From Puffinus mauretanicus (lineage: Eukaryota; Chordata; Aves; Procellariiformes; Procellariidae), in NCBI GenBank assembly GCA_023333565.1, contig JAJKFH010003022.1, positions 248,001 through 312,000 on the forward strand: a DNA stretch of 64,000 nucleotides, written 5' to 3'. Under the pieces are notes generated by a model. It ran no database searches. It was not told the origin of the DNA and saw only the letters and a list, made by a program, of their open reading frames with translations. Made by a program: the position numbers and the translations under genes. Shown one piece after another: positions 1-11,394 of the stretch (position 1 is the stretch's first letter; every line of letters begins with the position of its first letter).

Positions 1-2941
1 GAGTTTATGGAGGTGCTGAGGGTCAGTCTCAGACCTCTCTACACCCCATGGCTCTCTTGTCAGGGACACGGCTGCAAAATGCGATGAGCAGTCGGTGCTG
101 AGGGATAGCCTGGGCCATGCTAGAAAGGCGAACCTTCCAGAGGGGTTTATGGAAGCCACAAGACTGTGTTTAGACAGCAACTGGGAGCTGAAGTCCCCAC
201 TTAGGATGGGGGTCAAGCATTAGAAAGGCAGTGCAGGCCATGGGTCCTGCAGCCCATGGATGCCAGGCGCTCTCCTCCATCACCAGCAGTCAGGAGGGCA
301 GGCCTGAGGAGGGGATGGTGATTGTGGAAACTTCTCTTACTTTATATTCAGCAGCCCTCTCTGTGCCCAGGATGTGCTGGTTTCCAGCGTGTCTTGCGAA
401 GTGCTGGCTTCTTTAGAATACAGAAGGGTATAAGTCCCTGCTTGCTAAAATCTCGTTCCCAGTCCCATTTTCCTTGGTCCAAAATGACCCCTTGCTGCAC
501 CCCATTGCTCTGCCCCTCACGCTGCCCTCTGCCCTCCGCGGGGGCTCTTGCAGAGCAGTGCCAGGCATTCCCAGTGCAGGGCCCCTCGCAGGGATCCCCC
601 CAGACCCTCCAGCTGGGGGATGGATGCTGAGCTCATGGTATGGCCCAGCTGCCAGCTCCAAAGAGCATCCTCTTGGACAGCAGGACTATGGATGGTCCAC
701 AGGGAGACTTGCACCAGTGACTTGCATTGTGGATCTTCTGCGGGAGCAGCTCCGTGTTCAGGGCTCCTGAGCCATTATTTCAGGACTTTTGGCCACCAGA
801 CGTTCAGGAAAGACCATGCCTTTGGAAAACAGCGCTGCCTCCAGAGCTGTTATTTTTCAAATAAACTTGTTTTTCCACCTCTGGCGCGAGACAGCTCTGC
901 AGAGCTTGTTTGCTCAGACTCTTTCGTGCTCCTTCTTCCTCCAAACACAACACTGGCAGCTCTGACTGTCTGCTGGCTCCTAGCAAGCATGTAATTCTCT
1001 GACCCCAGCTCACTGCATGCCCAGACTTTGAAATTCAGCTTTTTTGGGGCTTGGGGAAATGATCTGAGAGGGCCTTGGTCTGGGGTTGGGTTCTTCTTAG
1101 TGCCATCTTCCACGTCTACATGCACTGCCCTCTCCTCCAGGCTGGGCACTGCCGTGTTTCTACCCAACGAGCATCACTGAACCTCAGAGCACCTTCCAAA
1201 ACAAATAAGCCCCTTGGGAGAAGCCCAGGAGGAGCCTTTACAAGCCAGGAGATGGCAGCAAAGGAGGACATGGCCAGATTCACCAGTACTTTTCCACCTC
1301 CCCCCCCCCGCCCCGGCCAACCACCCCTCCAGAAGTGAAGAACCAGTGATCTCTCCTGGCAAATGCCAGGAGAGCTCTCAACAGCCTCCAGAGCAAATAA
1401 AGGCGAGGGGAAGAGACAGCATGTACCGAGCGGGAGAGGAGGGAGCTGCTCAGCTGCAGCCTCGCCAGAGCAAACGGGCTCATCCACCCCCACCTGCAGC
1501 CCCTCTCCCCACAGGTCCTCTGTCCCACCACAGCAGCCATCCCCACCACCCCGTGCTCCCAGCCCTCCGACATCCCTGGGAAGCTGCCCTCCATGCCCTG
1601 ACACCGGTTTTGCATGGGCACCCAGCCGGGGCTGAGTGAGGCGCTGAGATTGGAAGGAGGATTTCAGCCTCTGCGTGGCCAAACCTTACTAAATTAGGAA
1701 GCACAGCCCAGCCTGGCTGGTGCCCTGGCAGCACAGCGTTGGTGTGGTTTTACACCCAGAGAGCTGCCGTGCATGGGAAGGAAGGGAAAGGATGCAAATT
1801 AGATATCCATCCATGCTCACTGGGAGAGAAGATGACACCTTGTCCAACACTTTCTGTCCCAGCGAAGCCCCAGGTGGGCTGCGATGCCCCGGCCACGCAG
1901 GTGGAGCGGAGAAGGGCGAGCGGAAGGGAGGCAGCGGAAGCCTTGGCAGGGGGACAAGTCCCCTCGCTGGCACAAGACAAACCGGGGGTGTTTCGCTCTC
2001 CCGGCGGCGGAAGGGAGCGAGCAGCCCTCACTGTCAGGAGTGGGATGCCACCGGCATATTAAGCGGCCAGCTGAGCTCCTCTCTGCCCTCACACAGAGGG
2101 GCTCAATCCTGCCAAACAGGAACTGGGGGGGACAAGGACAGGGTGATTTCACCAGCTGCACTCTCCTTCTGGCTCGCATCGCGGCCGGTGTTAGCTGGGC
2201 TGCCTGGCTCACTCATCCTACAGAGTCCCCGCAACAGCCCAAATCGGGAGGGTGCAAAGGGCTCATCCTCCTGGAGCTCACCTCCTGGCAGGACACAAGC
2301 CCAAAGCATCTTGGATCCCTCAAACCCAGTTTGGAGACGCTCAGGTCTCAGCAGGAAAGGGAAAAACTATAGTAGAGACCCCAACATTTGGGAGTGCAGG
2401 GGGTGGGGGACTGGTCCCTAGAAATGTCTGTCTCCATGTGGGAAGGGGTTTTCTAATGGATTTAATTCTCAAGTGCCCTGTCTCACCATCTCTCTGTTAT
2501 CTCTTTCCTTCCTCCACTTTCATTTTTCCCCTGATTGACAAACAAAATAGTAGAGAGTTTCATTGCTTGCACCTGGGGCTCATATCAGGGGCTTTTAACA
2601 TGAAAAATGGTTTTTTTGGTCCAAAAAAAATCCTGTGAGGGAAAGGGGAACTGCCATTTTGACTGCCATTTTTCTAAAGGCATCCAGGAAAGCAACAGAA
2701 ATCTAAACCCTGCCGTCCCATTTTGCAAAATCAAAAGAATTTGTCTTGGAAACGTGATTTGGCTTAAGGTTTTGACTAGAAAAGCCAGCATGTGGGGCTG
2801 TAATATTGAACAGACGAGGAAGGAAATGAAGAAAACGCCCTTTTCAAAGTGTCTGACTGCCAGCCGTGAGCTCAGCCCTGAGCCGAGCGGCACACGACGG
2901 CCTCCTGCCCCTCATCCCTCCTTTTCCTCTCCTTTATTCAG
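1..2941 (+). other. SPARC: Probable SPARC intron 1 (non-coding upstream sequence)
   Basis: This stretch lies directly before the first SPARC coding exon and ends in a splice acceptor (pyrimidine-rich run, then AG at 2940-2941). An untranslated first exon must therefore lie further upstream, as in other vertebrate SPARC genes. I see no convincing donor, TATA box or CpG-island promoter that fixes that exon inside the window, so most or all of this is probably intron 1. It is moderately GC-rich, with a C10 run at 1300-1309. Open frames here overlap on both strands and look like chance ORFs of GC-rich DNA. Confidence 0.6.
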
Positions 2942-2954
2942 GGTTTGCTGAAAG
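2942..2954 (+). other. SPARC: SPARC 5'UTR part of exon 2
   Basis: Thirteen untranslated bases lie between the splice acceptor (AG at 2940-2941, preceded by a CT-rich tract) and the SPARC ATG at 2955. This shows that the start codon sits in the second exon and that a non-coding first exon exists upstream. Confidence 0.8.
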
Positions 2955-5900
2955 ATGAGGGCCTGGATTTTTTTCCTTCTCTGCCTGGCAGGCAAAGCCC
3001 TGGCAGCTCCGGTAAGTACGGGAGACAACGGAGCCTCTCTGCGGTGGGGGTTGTCCGTCCGATGTATCCGATGGGGATTCTCTTTTATAACGAATAAACC
3101 CCTGAGGGATGGGGGACAGCGGGGGGAGAGGAAACCCAAGGGTGGCCCTGCCGCCTGCCCTGGTGGGTCACCCCCCTTGGGACCGTCGTCCCCATGGACC
3201 CTGGCTCATGGTCCCTTTCCCCTGCAGCAGGAGGCTCTGCCCGATGAGACGGAGGTCATCGAAGACCCCACCACAGAGGTAGGTGACTCTGCTCCTCCTC
3301 GACACCCATCCCTTGGAGCACCCACCACTCTGGGAAGAGCATCTCCAAAGCAAGGGGGGAGCGGGTGCAATGGGGGGGCTGCTGTGCCCCCCGAGAATGG
3401 GGGTCAGCTCTTTTTGCACCCGTACCAGAAACACTGACCTCTTTTGCAGGAGCCTGTGGGGGCTAACCCCGTCCAGGTGGAGGTGGGGGAGTTCGAGGAA
3501 CCCACGGAAGATGTAGAGGAGATTGTTGCAGAGAGTAAGTCACTCTTCCCTGCTCTCCAGAAGGCAGAGACATCGTCCCTTCCCTGGCTGGGGGAGCTTT
3601 AGCCACCCCAAACAGTGAGAGACTTCTTTGGGAAAGGCAGTAGCACAAGGACGATTCCAACCTAGGTGCACATTTAAAAGCGAAAGAGGTGCATGGCCTC
3701 TTTCCAGCACTGGATTCTCTGTAAGCCCTTTTTTGCAACAGAAAAGCCATTGCGTTGTGTGGCTACACAAAGGAGCCCAGGATTAGCCCAAGGGCTAACG
3801 TGGACTTCCAGAAACCCTCACATCTTCCCAGTGCAGGAAGAGATGCTCGGGGCTGTCCTTGGTGAAGTCTCTGTCTTCCCTCTGGGCTGAGATGCCCCGG
3901 GCAGCTCGTGGGAGGTGAGGATGGGGCAGGCTCTGACGTTGCTCCCTGTCCTCTCCCAGACCCCTGCCAGAACCACCACTGCAAGCACGGCAAGGTGTGC
4001 GAGGTGGATGACAACAACTCGCCCATGTGTGTGTGCCAGGACCCCTCCAGCTGCCCAGCCACCGCCGGCGTCTTTGAGAAGGTGAGGGCAGAAGCTGCTT
4101 GATGGACCGGAGCAGGGAGGGACCTCACATGGGACATTGCCAGAGATGGTGGGGGAGACAGTCAGAGTCAGGGTGGCAGGTCCCCATCTGGCCTCAGCCG
4201 GTGGTGACCACGGAGCTGTTGTTCATCCCAGGAAACAAGTTAAACATCTCATTTGGAACCTCTTCCTGCTGACCCCCCAGCAACGCTGGGCTTCGATGTC
4301 CCTCACGCAGCATCTCCCCATCCTGTGTAGGTCTGTGGCACCGACAACAAGACCTATGACTCCTCCTGCAATTTCTTTGCCACCAAGTGCACCTTGGAGG
4401 GAACCAAGAAGGGACACAAGCTGCACCTGGACTACATTGGGCCTTGCAAATGTAAGTGGAGCCATTCCCTTAGACAAGGGGACCCCTAACCTGAGCACAG
4501 CCCCCCTGCCCATGGGCTGAGGGAGAGCAAAGGTCCAGGCAGATGCAGGGCCGAGGTGGTAGGGCTGCGTGTCTGGGGCTGCATGTCCAGGCGCTGTGCT
4601 GACCACCATGTATGGCTTCCAGTCATCCCCGCCTGCCTGGACACAGAGCTGACTGAGTTCCCCCTGCGCATGCGGGACTGGCTCAAGAACGTGCTGATCA
4701 CCCTGTACGAGCGCGATGAGGACAACAACCTGCTGACCGAGAAGCAGAAGCTCAAGGTGAGGGGTTGGGGAAGGAGCCCAACAGAGCCCAGCACACATGG
4801 GGAGCCCACCCAGAATGACCTGTGGACACCCCATGTAAAGCCCCTCCTGGCCCCCTCTTGCACCCCAATCCCCTGCTGACAAGGTCTCCCCGGCCTTTCC
4901 TATGACAGGTGAAGAAGATCCACGAGAACGAGAAGCGCCTGGAGGCTGGTGACCACACCGTGGAGCTGCTGGCCCGTGACTTTGAGAAGAACTACAACAT
5001 GTACATCTTCCCCGTGCACTGGCAGTTTGGGCAGCTGGACCAGCACCCCATCGATGGGTGAGTGTCGGCAGAGCAGGACGGAGACCCCCGCCAGGACCCC
5101 TTCCTGCCCGAGGACCAGGGTGATATGGTGGCAGAAGGTGTCAAGGCTGGAGATGTGACACAAGTGGGTGGCTGGTGGCAGAGCCATGGGCAAGGCCCCA
5201 TGGAGGGACAACCCCTGCACATATCTGGCAGCGGCGGGGGCAAACCAGGCTGGGGTAGAGGCAGTTTTACTTTCTACAAACAGCTCTTCTGCAAAAAGAG
5301 GGGCCTCCCCCCAGCCCCAGCTGCTCCCACCTCCCTTGCGTGGAGTTTCTGTCTTCTCAGATTTACTGTCGTATGACAGTTCCCTAAAATATCTTAGTCC
5401 AAAGGCCCCGGGATAACTTCAGCAGCTGAAATAGCAGCTGCTGGCTTAGCTGTGAGCTGGAGGTGGGCACGCAAGCGGTCCCACACGCAGACACACGAGC
5501 ACCCCCAGCTGCTGGCTATTTTGTGGCTAGCACAGCCGGTTGAGAAAGCAGACACCAGTCCTTGACCTTCATGACACTCAGTGACGGATACTGGGAGGGC
5601 ACTGGGACAGCAGTCAAACCAGACGGAGAGCTGGGGCCAGCATCTTGCCCCGCGCTGGCCCCCGCACCTGGCAGAGCATCTCCCCTCCTGCGGGAGGGCG
5701 GCTGGCGGTGGCGGGCGGCGCGTTGACCGTGCGGTCACCTCGACAGGTACCTGTCCCACACCGAGCTGGCCCCCCTCCGTGCCCCCCTCATCCCCATGGA
5801 GCACTGCACCACCCGCTTCTTCGAGGCTTGCGACCTGGACAACGACAAGTACATCGCCCTGGAGGAGTGGGCCAGCTGCTTCGGCATTAAGGAGCGTAAG

Positions 5901-6125
5901 TACTGAGCAGGGAAGGAAGGGGGGCGGAGGGGACACCGAAAAGCACCCCCAAAGCCCCCACTCGGGATGAAGCAATGCATTACAGCTGGTCCTGGGGAGG
6001 AAAAAGCAGGGGAGAGCGGGGAGGGGGGATTGCAGGAGCAGTGGGACCCTGGCAGCATCCGCCTCCTAACCTTGTCTCTCTCTTTTCCTTCCACAGAGGA
6101 CATAGACAAGGATCTTGTGATCTAA
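2955..6125 (+). CDS. SPARC: SPARC (osteonectin / BM-40), complete coding region in nine exons
   Basis: Secreted matricellular glycoprotein that binds calcium and fibrillar collagen and modulates matrix assembly and cell adhesion. Coding segments: 2955-3011, 3228-3278, 3450-3534, 3960-4081, 4331-4451, 4623-4756, 4909-5057, 5747-5895, 6097-6125. All introns are GT-AG and the phases join without a break. The 897 coding bases give 298 residues plus TAA, the family's usual length. Residues 1-17 are a signal peptide (start [13 protein letters not shown]). About 18-64 form the acidic, Glu/Asp-rich domain. The follistatin/Kazal-like cysteine module begins at NPCQNHHC (residue 65), with a NKT glycosylation sequon at 111 and the copper-binding GHK at 133-135. 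The extracellular calcium-binding domain runs from about 150 to the end; its second EF-hand loop is [13 protein letters not shown] from residue 269. The protein ends DIDKDLVI. The start is the first ATG after the acceptor at 2941. No frameshift or missing key residue was seen. Confidence 0.97.
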
Positions 6126-6230
6126 ACCCCCGGCTTCCTTCTCTGCTGCCAACTTTGTCTTGTTTTAACCTTCCCACTTCCTTCGGTTTTTAAACCGCTT
6201 TTGTTTTGTTTTGTTTTTCCCTGGGAACAA

Positions 6231-6270
6231 GGTGCTAATATAGATCTAAACATATGTAGTAACGGTGCTA
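6231..6270 (+). promoter_or_regulatory. SPARC: Two miR-29 seed-match sites in SPARC 3'UTR
   Basis: GGTGCTA occurs at 6231-6237 and again at 6264-6270, 33 bases apart and about 110-145 bases after the stop codon. It is complementary to positions 2-7 of miR-29 (which starts UAGCACC) with an A opposite position 1, a 7mer-A1 type site. Repression of SPARC/osteonectin by miR-29 through its 3'UTR is described in mammals. Function here is inferred from seed complementarity and gene identity. Confidence 0.6.
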
Positions 6271-6673
6271 AGAGAAATAACAGTCCTCATTCATAGCCTA
6301 ATCCATTACCACTAGATTACTCACTCGGCCGTTTCCACGCGCTCTTACCTGCCCTTTCTCTCTCTGACATGTCTTTACCATTGACTGACCCTGTTCCTGT
6401 CCTAAATACCCGCTCTGTCTCGGTATCCGCTCTCGGATCGACTTCTCTTAACTTCTTACTAACGGCACGTTCTTGGACACGTCAGCGTAGACGCAAAGAC
6501 CTCTCAGTTGATTCACCGCCCCCCGTTCCAGCAAGGGAAGGCAGCGCCAGAGGATGTAGGAGGATTGGGCTTTTCCAGCAGAGCAGCTGTGGGTGACATT
6601 GTGGTCACCCAGCTCATGGTAGGGGGGATGGAGAGGGGTGAGAAAGACATAGAGTGGCAGGATTTTGTTTTCC

Positions 6674-6690
6674 TTTTTTTTTTTTTTTTT
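6674..6690 (+). repeat. T17 homopolymer in SPARC 3'UTR
   Basis: An uninterrupted run of 17 T bases within the SPARC 3'UTR. It is a simple repeat likely to vary in length, and no further function is evident. Confidence 0.9.
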
Positions 6691-6776
6691 CATTCCCAGG
6701 GCTTGAATTTAACAATCATTGGGCACAAAAAAAGGGCTAATCAAATGAATAGGAAAGCGCACAAAATTTAAAAAAA

Positions 6777-6824
6777 AATAAAATTAAATGCATCCCATCC
6801 TGTAAAATCCCCTCGAAAAATAAA
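6777..6824 (+). terminator. SPARC: Proximal SPARC poly(A) signals
   Basis: AATAAA hexamers at 6777-6782 and 6819-6824 lie about 650-700 bases after the SPARC stop. They could direct an early cleavage event and a shorter transcript that still keeps the miR-29 sites. Use of these signals cannot be judged from sequence. Confidence 0.45.
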
Positions 6825-7342
6825 GGTTTGAAAGTGCTACATGCTTTACCATTACTCAATGACCGTACTGCTGTTGTGTTTTCTGTGCTGCAAAGGGAGA
6901 TTGGGGGCGGCCGCCTGTTCCCCCGGGGTGCGCGTGGCTGACCTTGCTGTTGCGATTCTGCTGTAGCTGAGATAAAGCTCTTGGCTCTCCCCAAATCACG
7001 ACGCCCTTCAGCACTTCCCATCTCTGCCTTGGTTGTGCTTAAATTCCAGCCCTGCTCTCCCAGGGAAGCTGTGTCAGGCTTGGAAGGGACACTTCTGCTC
7101 AGAAAGAGGCGTGCTTGCCCCACGCTCGAGGGAAAGGCTGTAATATTTTTTTCCTGTTGTGGATTTTGGGGTTTAAGGGATGGGCGGGAGGGAAGGGAGA
7201 ACGCATTTGGATTTTGCTTTATAGAGAGGGTCCTGACAGGAGCGAAGGGATGGTTAAATCTCACAGGCTGAGAACTCTTTTTTTACCTCTGAATGTTCCC
7301 TGTGCCTTATATTATTAAATTCCTGCCACAGTGAGTCTATGT

Positions 7343-7377
7343 AATAAAAAATACTGATTTGAAACACTGACAATAAA
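7343..7377 (+). terminator. SPARC: Distal SPARC poly(A) signals
   Basis: AATAAA at 7343-7348 and 7372-7377, with a GT/T-rich stretch from about 7385 that fits a downstream GU-rich element. This is the best candidate for the main 3' end of SPARC and gives a UTR of about 1.25 kb. Confidence 0.6.
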
Positions 7378-7400
7378 TGAGCTTGCAGTGTTCCTCTGTT

Positions 7401-10019
7401 CCGTCCCATCCCGATGAGGGGGATCGCACACGCATCGCCAACCTCATGCATGCGTTCAAGTTGTAACACAGGCACCCCAGCCCCAGGGATGGGGCCAAGG
7501 TGAGCTGAGGTGCTGCTGCCAGTCACAGCCTGTCACCTCACTATAAACGGGGGATATCGGACGGGTAATGCATGGGCAGATGGAGGTGGAGCGATGGAGG
7601 CAGACAGGGTCACTGCAGCAGCCAGCACAGACACTTGCATGGCTCTAAGGCCCTTGCTTTCATGAGCAATAAAATCCCTGGGAAAGGCAAAAAGGCACAA
7701 CAGTACAAAAATAAACATCGCCATTTGCACGGGCTAAAAATATCCATGTTGCAAGGGCTCTGGCTAAGCTGTGGCATGCCCCTGTGAACAGCCCCTTGCC
7801 GGATGCGCTGTGCTCCAGATGCAGCTGCAGGGCCAGCTCCTGCAGCAGGGTCCCTCCTGGCTGCAGAGCCCTGGGCAGGTCCCATCAGGGACGGTCGCTT
7901 TGCAGGTGCTTTGCCAAGCTGTTTGAACCCAGTGGAAGAGCTGGTGCCCAGAGGGACCAGGTGAAGGATTTTCACTCCTGCCTTGAACCCCAGGGCTCAT
8001 TCCACCCGGCCAAGCTGCTTCCAGGTCCATTTAGTCAGAAGAGGGTTTCTCGATGGAGACACAGCCAATGCCTCCCCATCTCAGGGGCTGCCACTGCGAT
8101 TTGGCAGGCCTGGCACAGCGAAGGGCACCGCTGCCCACGACCCCCACCCGTGAGATCCAGCCGGCTGCAGCAGCTGCCGGCTGCCGAGCCACCTCCCGGC
8201 CAGGAGAGCTGGCAAGAGAGGATTTGGGCAGGGGGGAGGACGGGAAGACAGGCGGGGACTGGAGGAGATCGCCTGCCCTGTGCAAACCTGCTTTCCAGTC
8301 GCTCCCTCTCAGCCAGAAACTCCCGCTCACGCTCCTCCGCCAAGACGCAGCCGCATTCCTTTCCGCTCCAGCCCTTCCCACCAGCACCGCCGGACAGACA
8401 CCGGTGGCTTTGCTCCCGTGCAAGGGGAGGCTTTCCAGCCCTCATCTCCTCTGTCTTCCCCTCTCATGCAGAATCGGCTTTAAATCTCAGCAAGCTCAGG
8501 AAAGTCAGCAGGCTCCACCAGGAGAGCCGGTTATCACGGCTCAGGAAGGCAAAGGGATCCGTCTCTAAGGCCGTGACCATCCGAGGGGATGACACTCATG
8601 TCCCGGCAGTCTGGCAGAGCCCAAAGGACCCAATTCAGCCATATTACAAGTGCAGCTATCCTGGCTTTAACTGAGCATCAAGGCGAGCTCAGGAGGTTGC
8701 AGCTGGGCCACCGTTAACCCTTCAAAGGTCACAGCCTGAAGTATCAAGTTGCTGGAATTTCACTGCCTTGGGGCAAATGCCATACATGGGGTTACACCAG
8801 GACTTGAGGAATAAGCTGGCTTTTTTAAGCATTCAGACCTAGACGGTCAGCAAGGGTGGAGCAGAACAGCCCTTTCCCTGTTACAGCCGAAATTGAGCCT
8901 TCCAGTGCCTGCACAGCAGTAAAGAAACTTGCCTGTACTTTCCATGTGGAAATACTCTCTGTGGTTACTGCTGACTGAGGACACAGTTTGCAAACTTGAA
9001 AAAAAGAAAATAGAAAAATAACAGAGAGATCTCCAAAACCTGCCTGACTCAAGCACAAACTGACCCGAGTGCTACAGTACATCTGCAGGCAGAGGTGGTT
9101 AATTTTGCTGCAGTTACTCAGGGCAGCACCACAGAGCAGCTCGCTGAGCATTGTCCTGCATTCAACAGAGAAAAGATGCAAAAGGCAAAGATTTGTGTAG
9201 AGATTAGTGCTTTCCTGTCTGTCTTCCTGACCCTTAACTTTTACAAAAGAAACAACCTGTGGCATAAATGCCGCATTAAGGTTTGTGGCTTAAATATTCA
9301 GACTGCAAGTGATGCAAAAAGGTGACAAGCCAGGATCACTGTGACTACTTCAGTCACACACCTGGAGACAGCCTGGACTCCAAGGCTCACCGTTTGCAAG
9401 GTGTAGCTGCATCCGGAGATGCTTCTAGCTGACGGTGCCACTGGAAACCCACGGGGTTAAATCCATCCTGCAACATGTGTGAAGGCTGGTATTTCACACA
9501 GGCTCGAGCTTCATTAACTAAAATCAGTTCTGCAAAAGAAGATTGAGCCATGTAACTGAGGGCTTTGACCCATATTCAGCTGGCCCATGGTGGTGGGGTT
9601 GATGGAGTTACTGTTCCCAGCGGTTAGGTATCTCTCACAGCAGTTCGAGCACACCCAGACTTGCTGCCGATAGGGGATCTCACCATGACCCGCTGGGTCT
9701 GGCACAGGCTGGGTCCCACAGTGCTTGGCAGGGATGGTGCCAGGACCACCTCCACCCCTCTGCCCTGCTCCGGCTTGTTGAGCACCTCTTGAACTGCCCA
9801 TATCCACTGCAGAGCCTTCTTTTGGCTTAAACCAGCCTATTTATTTCAAAGACGGACAAACTCAGCAAAAACAAGCCCTACCTCCAGTGAAGAGCCAAGA
9901 CCAGGGGAAAACAAGTCAGGGGATGCACGTCCCTGCAGCCGGCCTGGAGGGAGAGCAGGAGGGACGCAGACACCCCCCTACCCCCCCAAGTTGTGGGAGA
10001 CGCCTCCTCCTCCTCCCCC
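7401..10019. other. Intergenic region downstream of SPARC
   Basis: No gene recognised. Two AATAAA hexamers at 7668-7673 and 7710-7715 may still belong to extended SPARC 3' ends. The 296-codon + frame at 7784-8674 and its minus-strand overlaps share GC-rich DNA. They show no splice structure or domain that I recognise and look like chance ORFs. Confidence 0.6.
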
Positions 10020-10330
10020 CTCAGCCCGTCTCCATCCCCGGCGCGGAGGCAGCGGCGCGGCGCGGCCGGCGGGGGGAGCGGCAGGGCAAGGGACGGAGCG
10101 CGGCGCCGCGGGAGGCCGTGCCGGAGCGGGGCGGGCCGGGTGCCCCCGGGCGAGGAGGGCGGGTTTGTAGCTGCCCTGCTGGGGCAGGGGCTGTCGGGGT
10201 TGCCCGAGCACAGGGCGGGAGCATCTCCCATCCCAGGGCTTTGCCCTTCGTGGCGGAGCATCGCGGCAGCAGCGAGATGTGGCCGCGAAAAACGCGGCCC
10301 TGGTCCCTTCGGGAGCTACGTCCTCGCCAT
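10020..10330. promoter_or_regulatory. Orphan CpG island
   Basis: A stretch of about 300 bases with very high G+C and dense CpG, densest at about 10030-10160. It contains GC-box-like GGGGCGGG sequence and several G runs. It lies 2.6 kb past the SPARC 3' end and 40 kb before the first FAT2 coding exon. CpG islands usually mark promoters. This one could drive an untranslated first exon of FAT2, a non-coding RNA, or a gene on the other strand, or it could be a distal regulatory element. No donor site or start codon assigns it to a gene. Long open frames on both strands are expected from the base composition. Confidence 0.6.
10281..10299. repeat. Perfect GC-rich hairpin in CpG island
   Basis: GGCCGCG (10281-10287), a five-A loop (10288-10292), then the exact reverse complement CGCGGCC (10293-10299). 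It can form a very stable short cruciform or RNA hairpin at the right edge of the CpG island. Confidence 0.8.
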
Positions 10331-10911
10331 GCTTGGCCATTCCATCCCATCCCTTCCCATCCCACCCAAGGGTGCCCGAGCCCTCCTAGCCTTTCTGGAG
10401 CAGGGACCACTTTTTAGTCTAAAGGACACATGGCTTATAATTGCACTTTGCGGATCGGCCTTCCTGTCTCAGTACCATTCCCTCTAATTTTTTAACCTAC
10501 TGGCTAGTTTTAACTTGATTTGTTGGGACATAAAACCTCAAAGCCATCACATTCCTCCAGGTAGCATTAAGACAGACAGGGTAAGGACATGCACATACGG
10601 ACAAGTACTTCGCTGCACAGTGATGCTGAAGTCTAACAAGAGCTGGGCTATGTCTGCCACCCAGATGCTCTGGTGCCAAGGCAATTGCACGGTAGGTAAT
10701 TATTTGTGTCGGGGACTATCCAGTTTCTGCATTGGCTATGGAGAAGTTACATGTTTTTCTATTTCATGACCTACCACATAAACCACGGCGGTTTCCCAAT
10801 TAAGCCCGCTTTCTGTCAGCCTCGATATTGTGCTCCCAAGAATCGCAGAATCAGAGTTTCTGTGATTCTTGAGAAACGACTCGCCCCAGGACACATTTTT
10901 ATGTGCATTCC

Positions 10912-11115
10912 CTACATTTTTCTTAATTTCGTATTCCTTTTGATCATTGCTTCAGTTGGACCCGAGCAACTATACAAGTCTCTTGTTATATCTTGTCCAA
11001 ACACCTCGCTGATCACCTTTACTGCCTGGGTTGTGGAGACTGTGCTGCCGTCAGCTACAGGGCCGAAATTCCCCACGCACAAAGCCAAGCCTGACAGCAG
11101 CATGATGGTGGCCAT
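10912..11115 (-). other. Small unassigned minus-strand ORF with signal-peptide-like start
   Basis: A 67-codon frame reading from an ATG at 11115 down to a TAG at 10912. It begins MATIMLLSGLALCVG, a short N-terminus plus hydrophobic stretch that resembles a secretion signal, followed by a polar tail rich in Thr, Glu and Lys. I do not recognise the family. The 177-codon + frame over the same bases is not recognisable either. It could be a small secreted-protein exon, a relic, or chance. The nearby CpG island is the only supportive context. Confidence 0.15.
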
Positions 11116-11394
11116 CCGCGGCCTGCCCAGGGCAGCCACAGCACCACAGCCATGCCCGGTGGCTGGGCCTGTACCGGCCACTTGTAGGATATTTCACAGC
11201 CAGAAGGAGTGTAAAAACAACACAGGTCTCCTAGAATGAGCATCTAGTGCTGACCAGCCACACGGTGCATTTCCCTTCCATGAAATGAGGGGTCTCCCGG
11301 AAACCAAAAGCTCTTTCTCCCCAACACTAATGTCCCCAGAAAAGCTGCTTTGGCTCTGGAGTCCCTGAGCTGGACACTGGCTGGAAGCTGGGTT

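Larger units (their letters stand above)
6126..7400 (+). other. SPARC: SPARC 3'UTR
   Basis: Sequence after the SPARC TAA (6123-6125) up to just beyond a tandem pair of AATAAA signals at 7343-7348 and 7372-7377, followed by a GT-rich stretch that could act as a downstream cleavage element. Earlier AATAAA signals near 6.8 kb would give a shorter UTR of about 0.7 kb. Two further AATAAA hexamers at 7668-7673 and 7710-7715 could extend it. The UTR holds a T17 run (6674-6690) and two miR-29 seed matches near its start. The exact 3' end is inferred from signals only. Confidence 0.75.

Noticed and set aside
1..2941. SPARC promoter and first exon inside the window
   Set aside because: No CpG island, TATA box or donor site could be tied to the acceptor at 2941; the first exon may lie left of the window.
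7784..8674. 296-codon + strand ORF
   Set aside because: GC-rich DNA open on both strands, low-complexity Ser/Pro/Arg composition, and no domain or splice pattern.
9887..10487. Long ORFs across the CpG island on both strands
   Set aside because: Stop codons are rare in such GC-rich sequence; several phases are open at once and none has a recognisable domain.
10845..10885. CR1 terminal repeat (ATTCT-type) on the minus strand
   Set aside because: AGAATC-like words occur, but the adjoining CR1 tail sequence is missing.
10706..11239. 177-codon + strand ORF
   Set aside because: No recognisable family, and the opposite strand is equally open.
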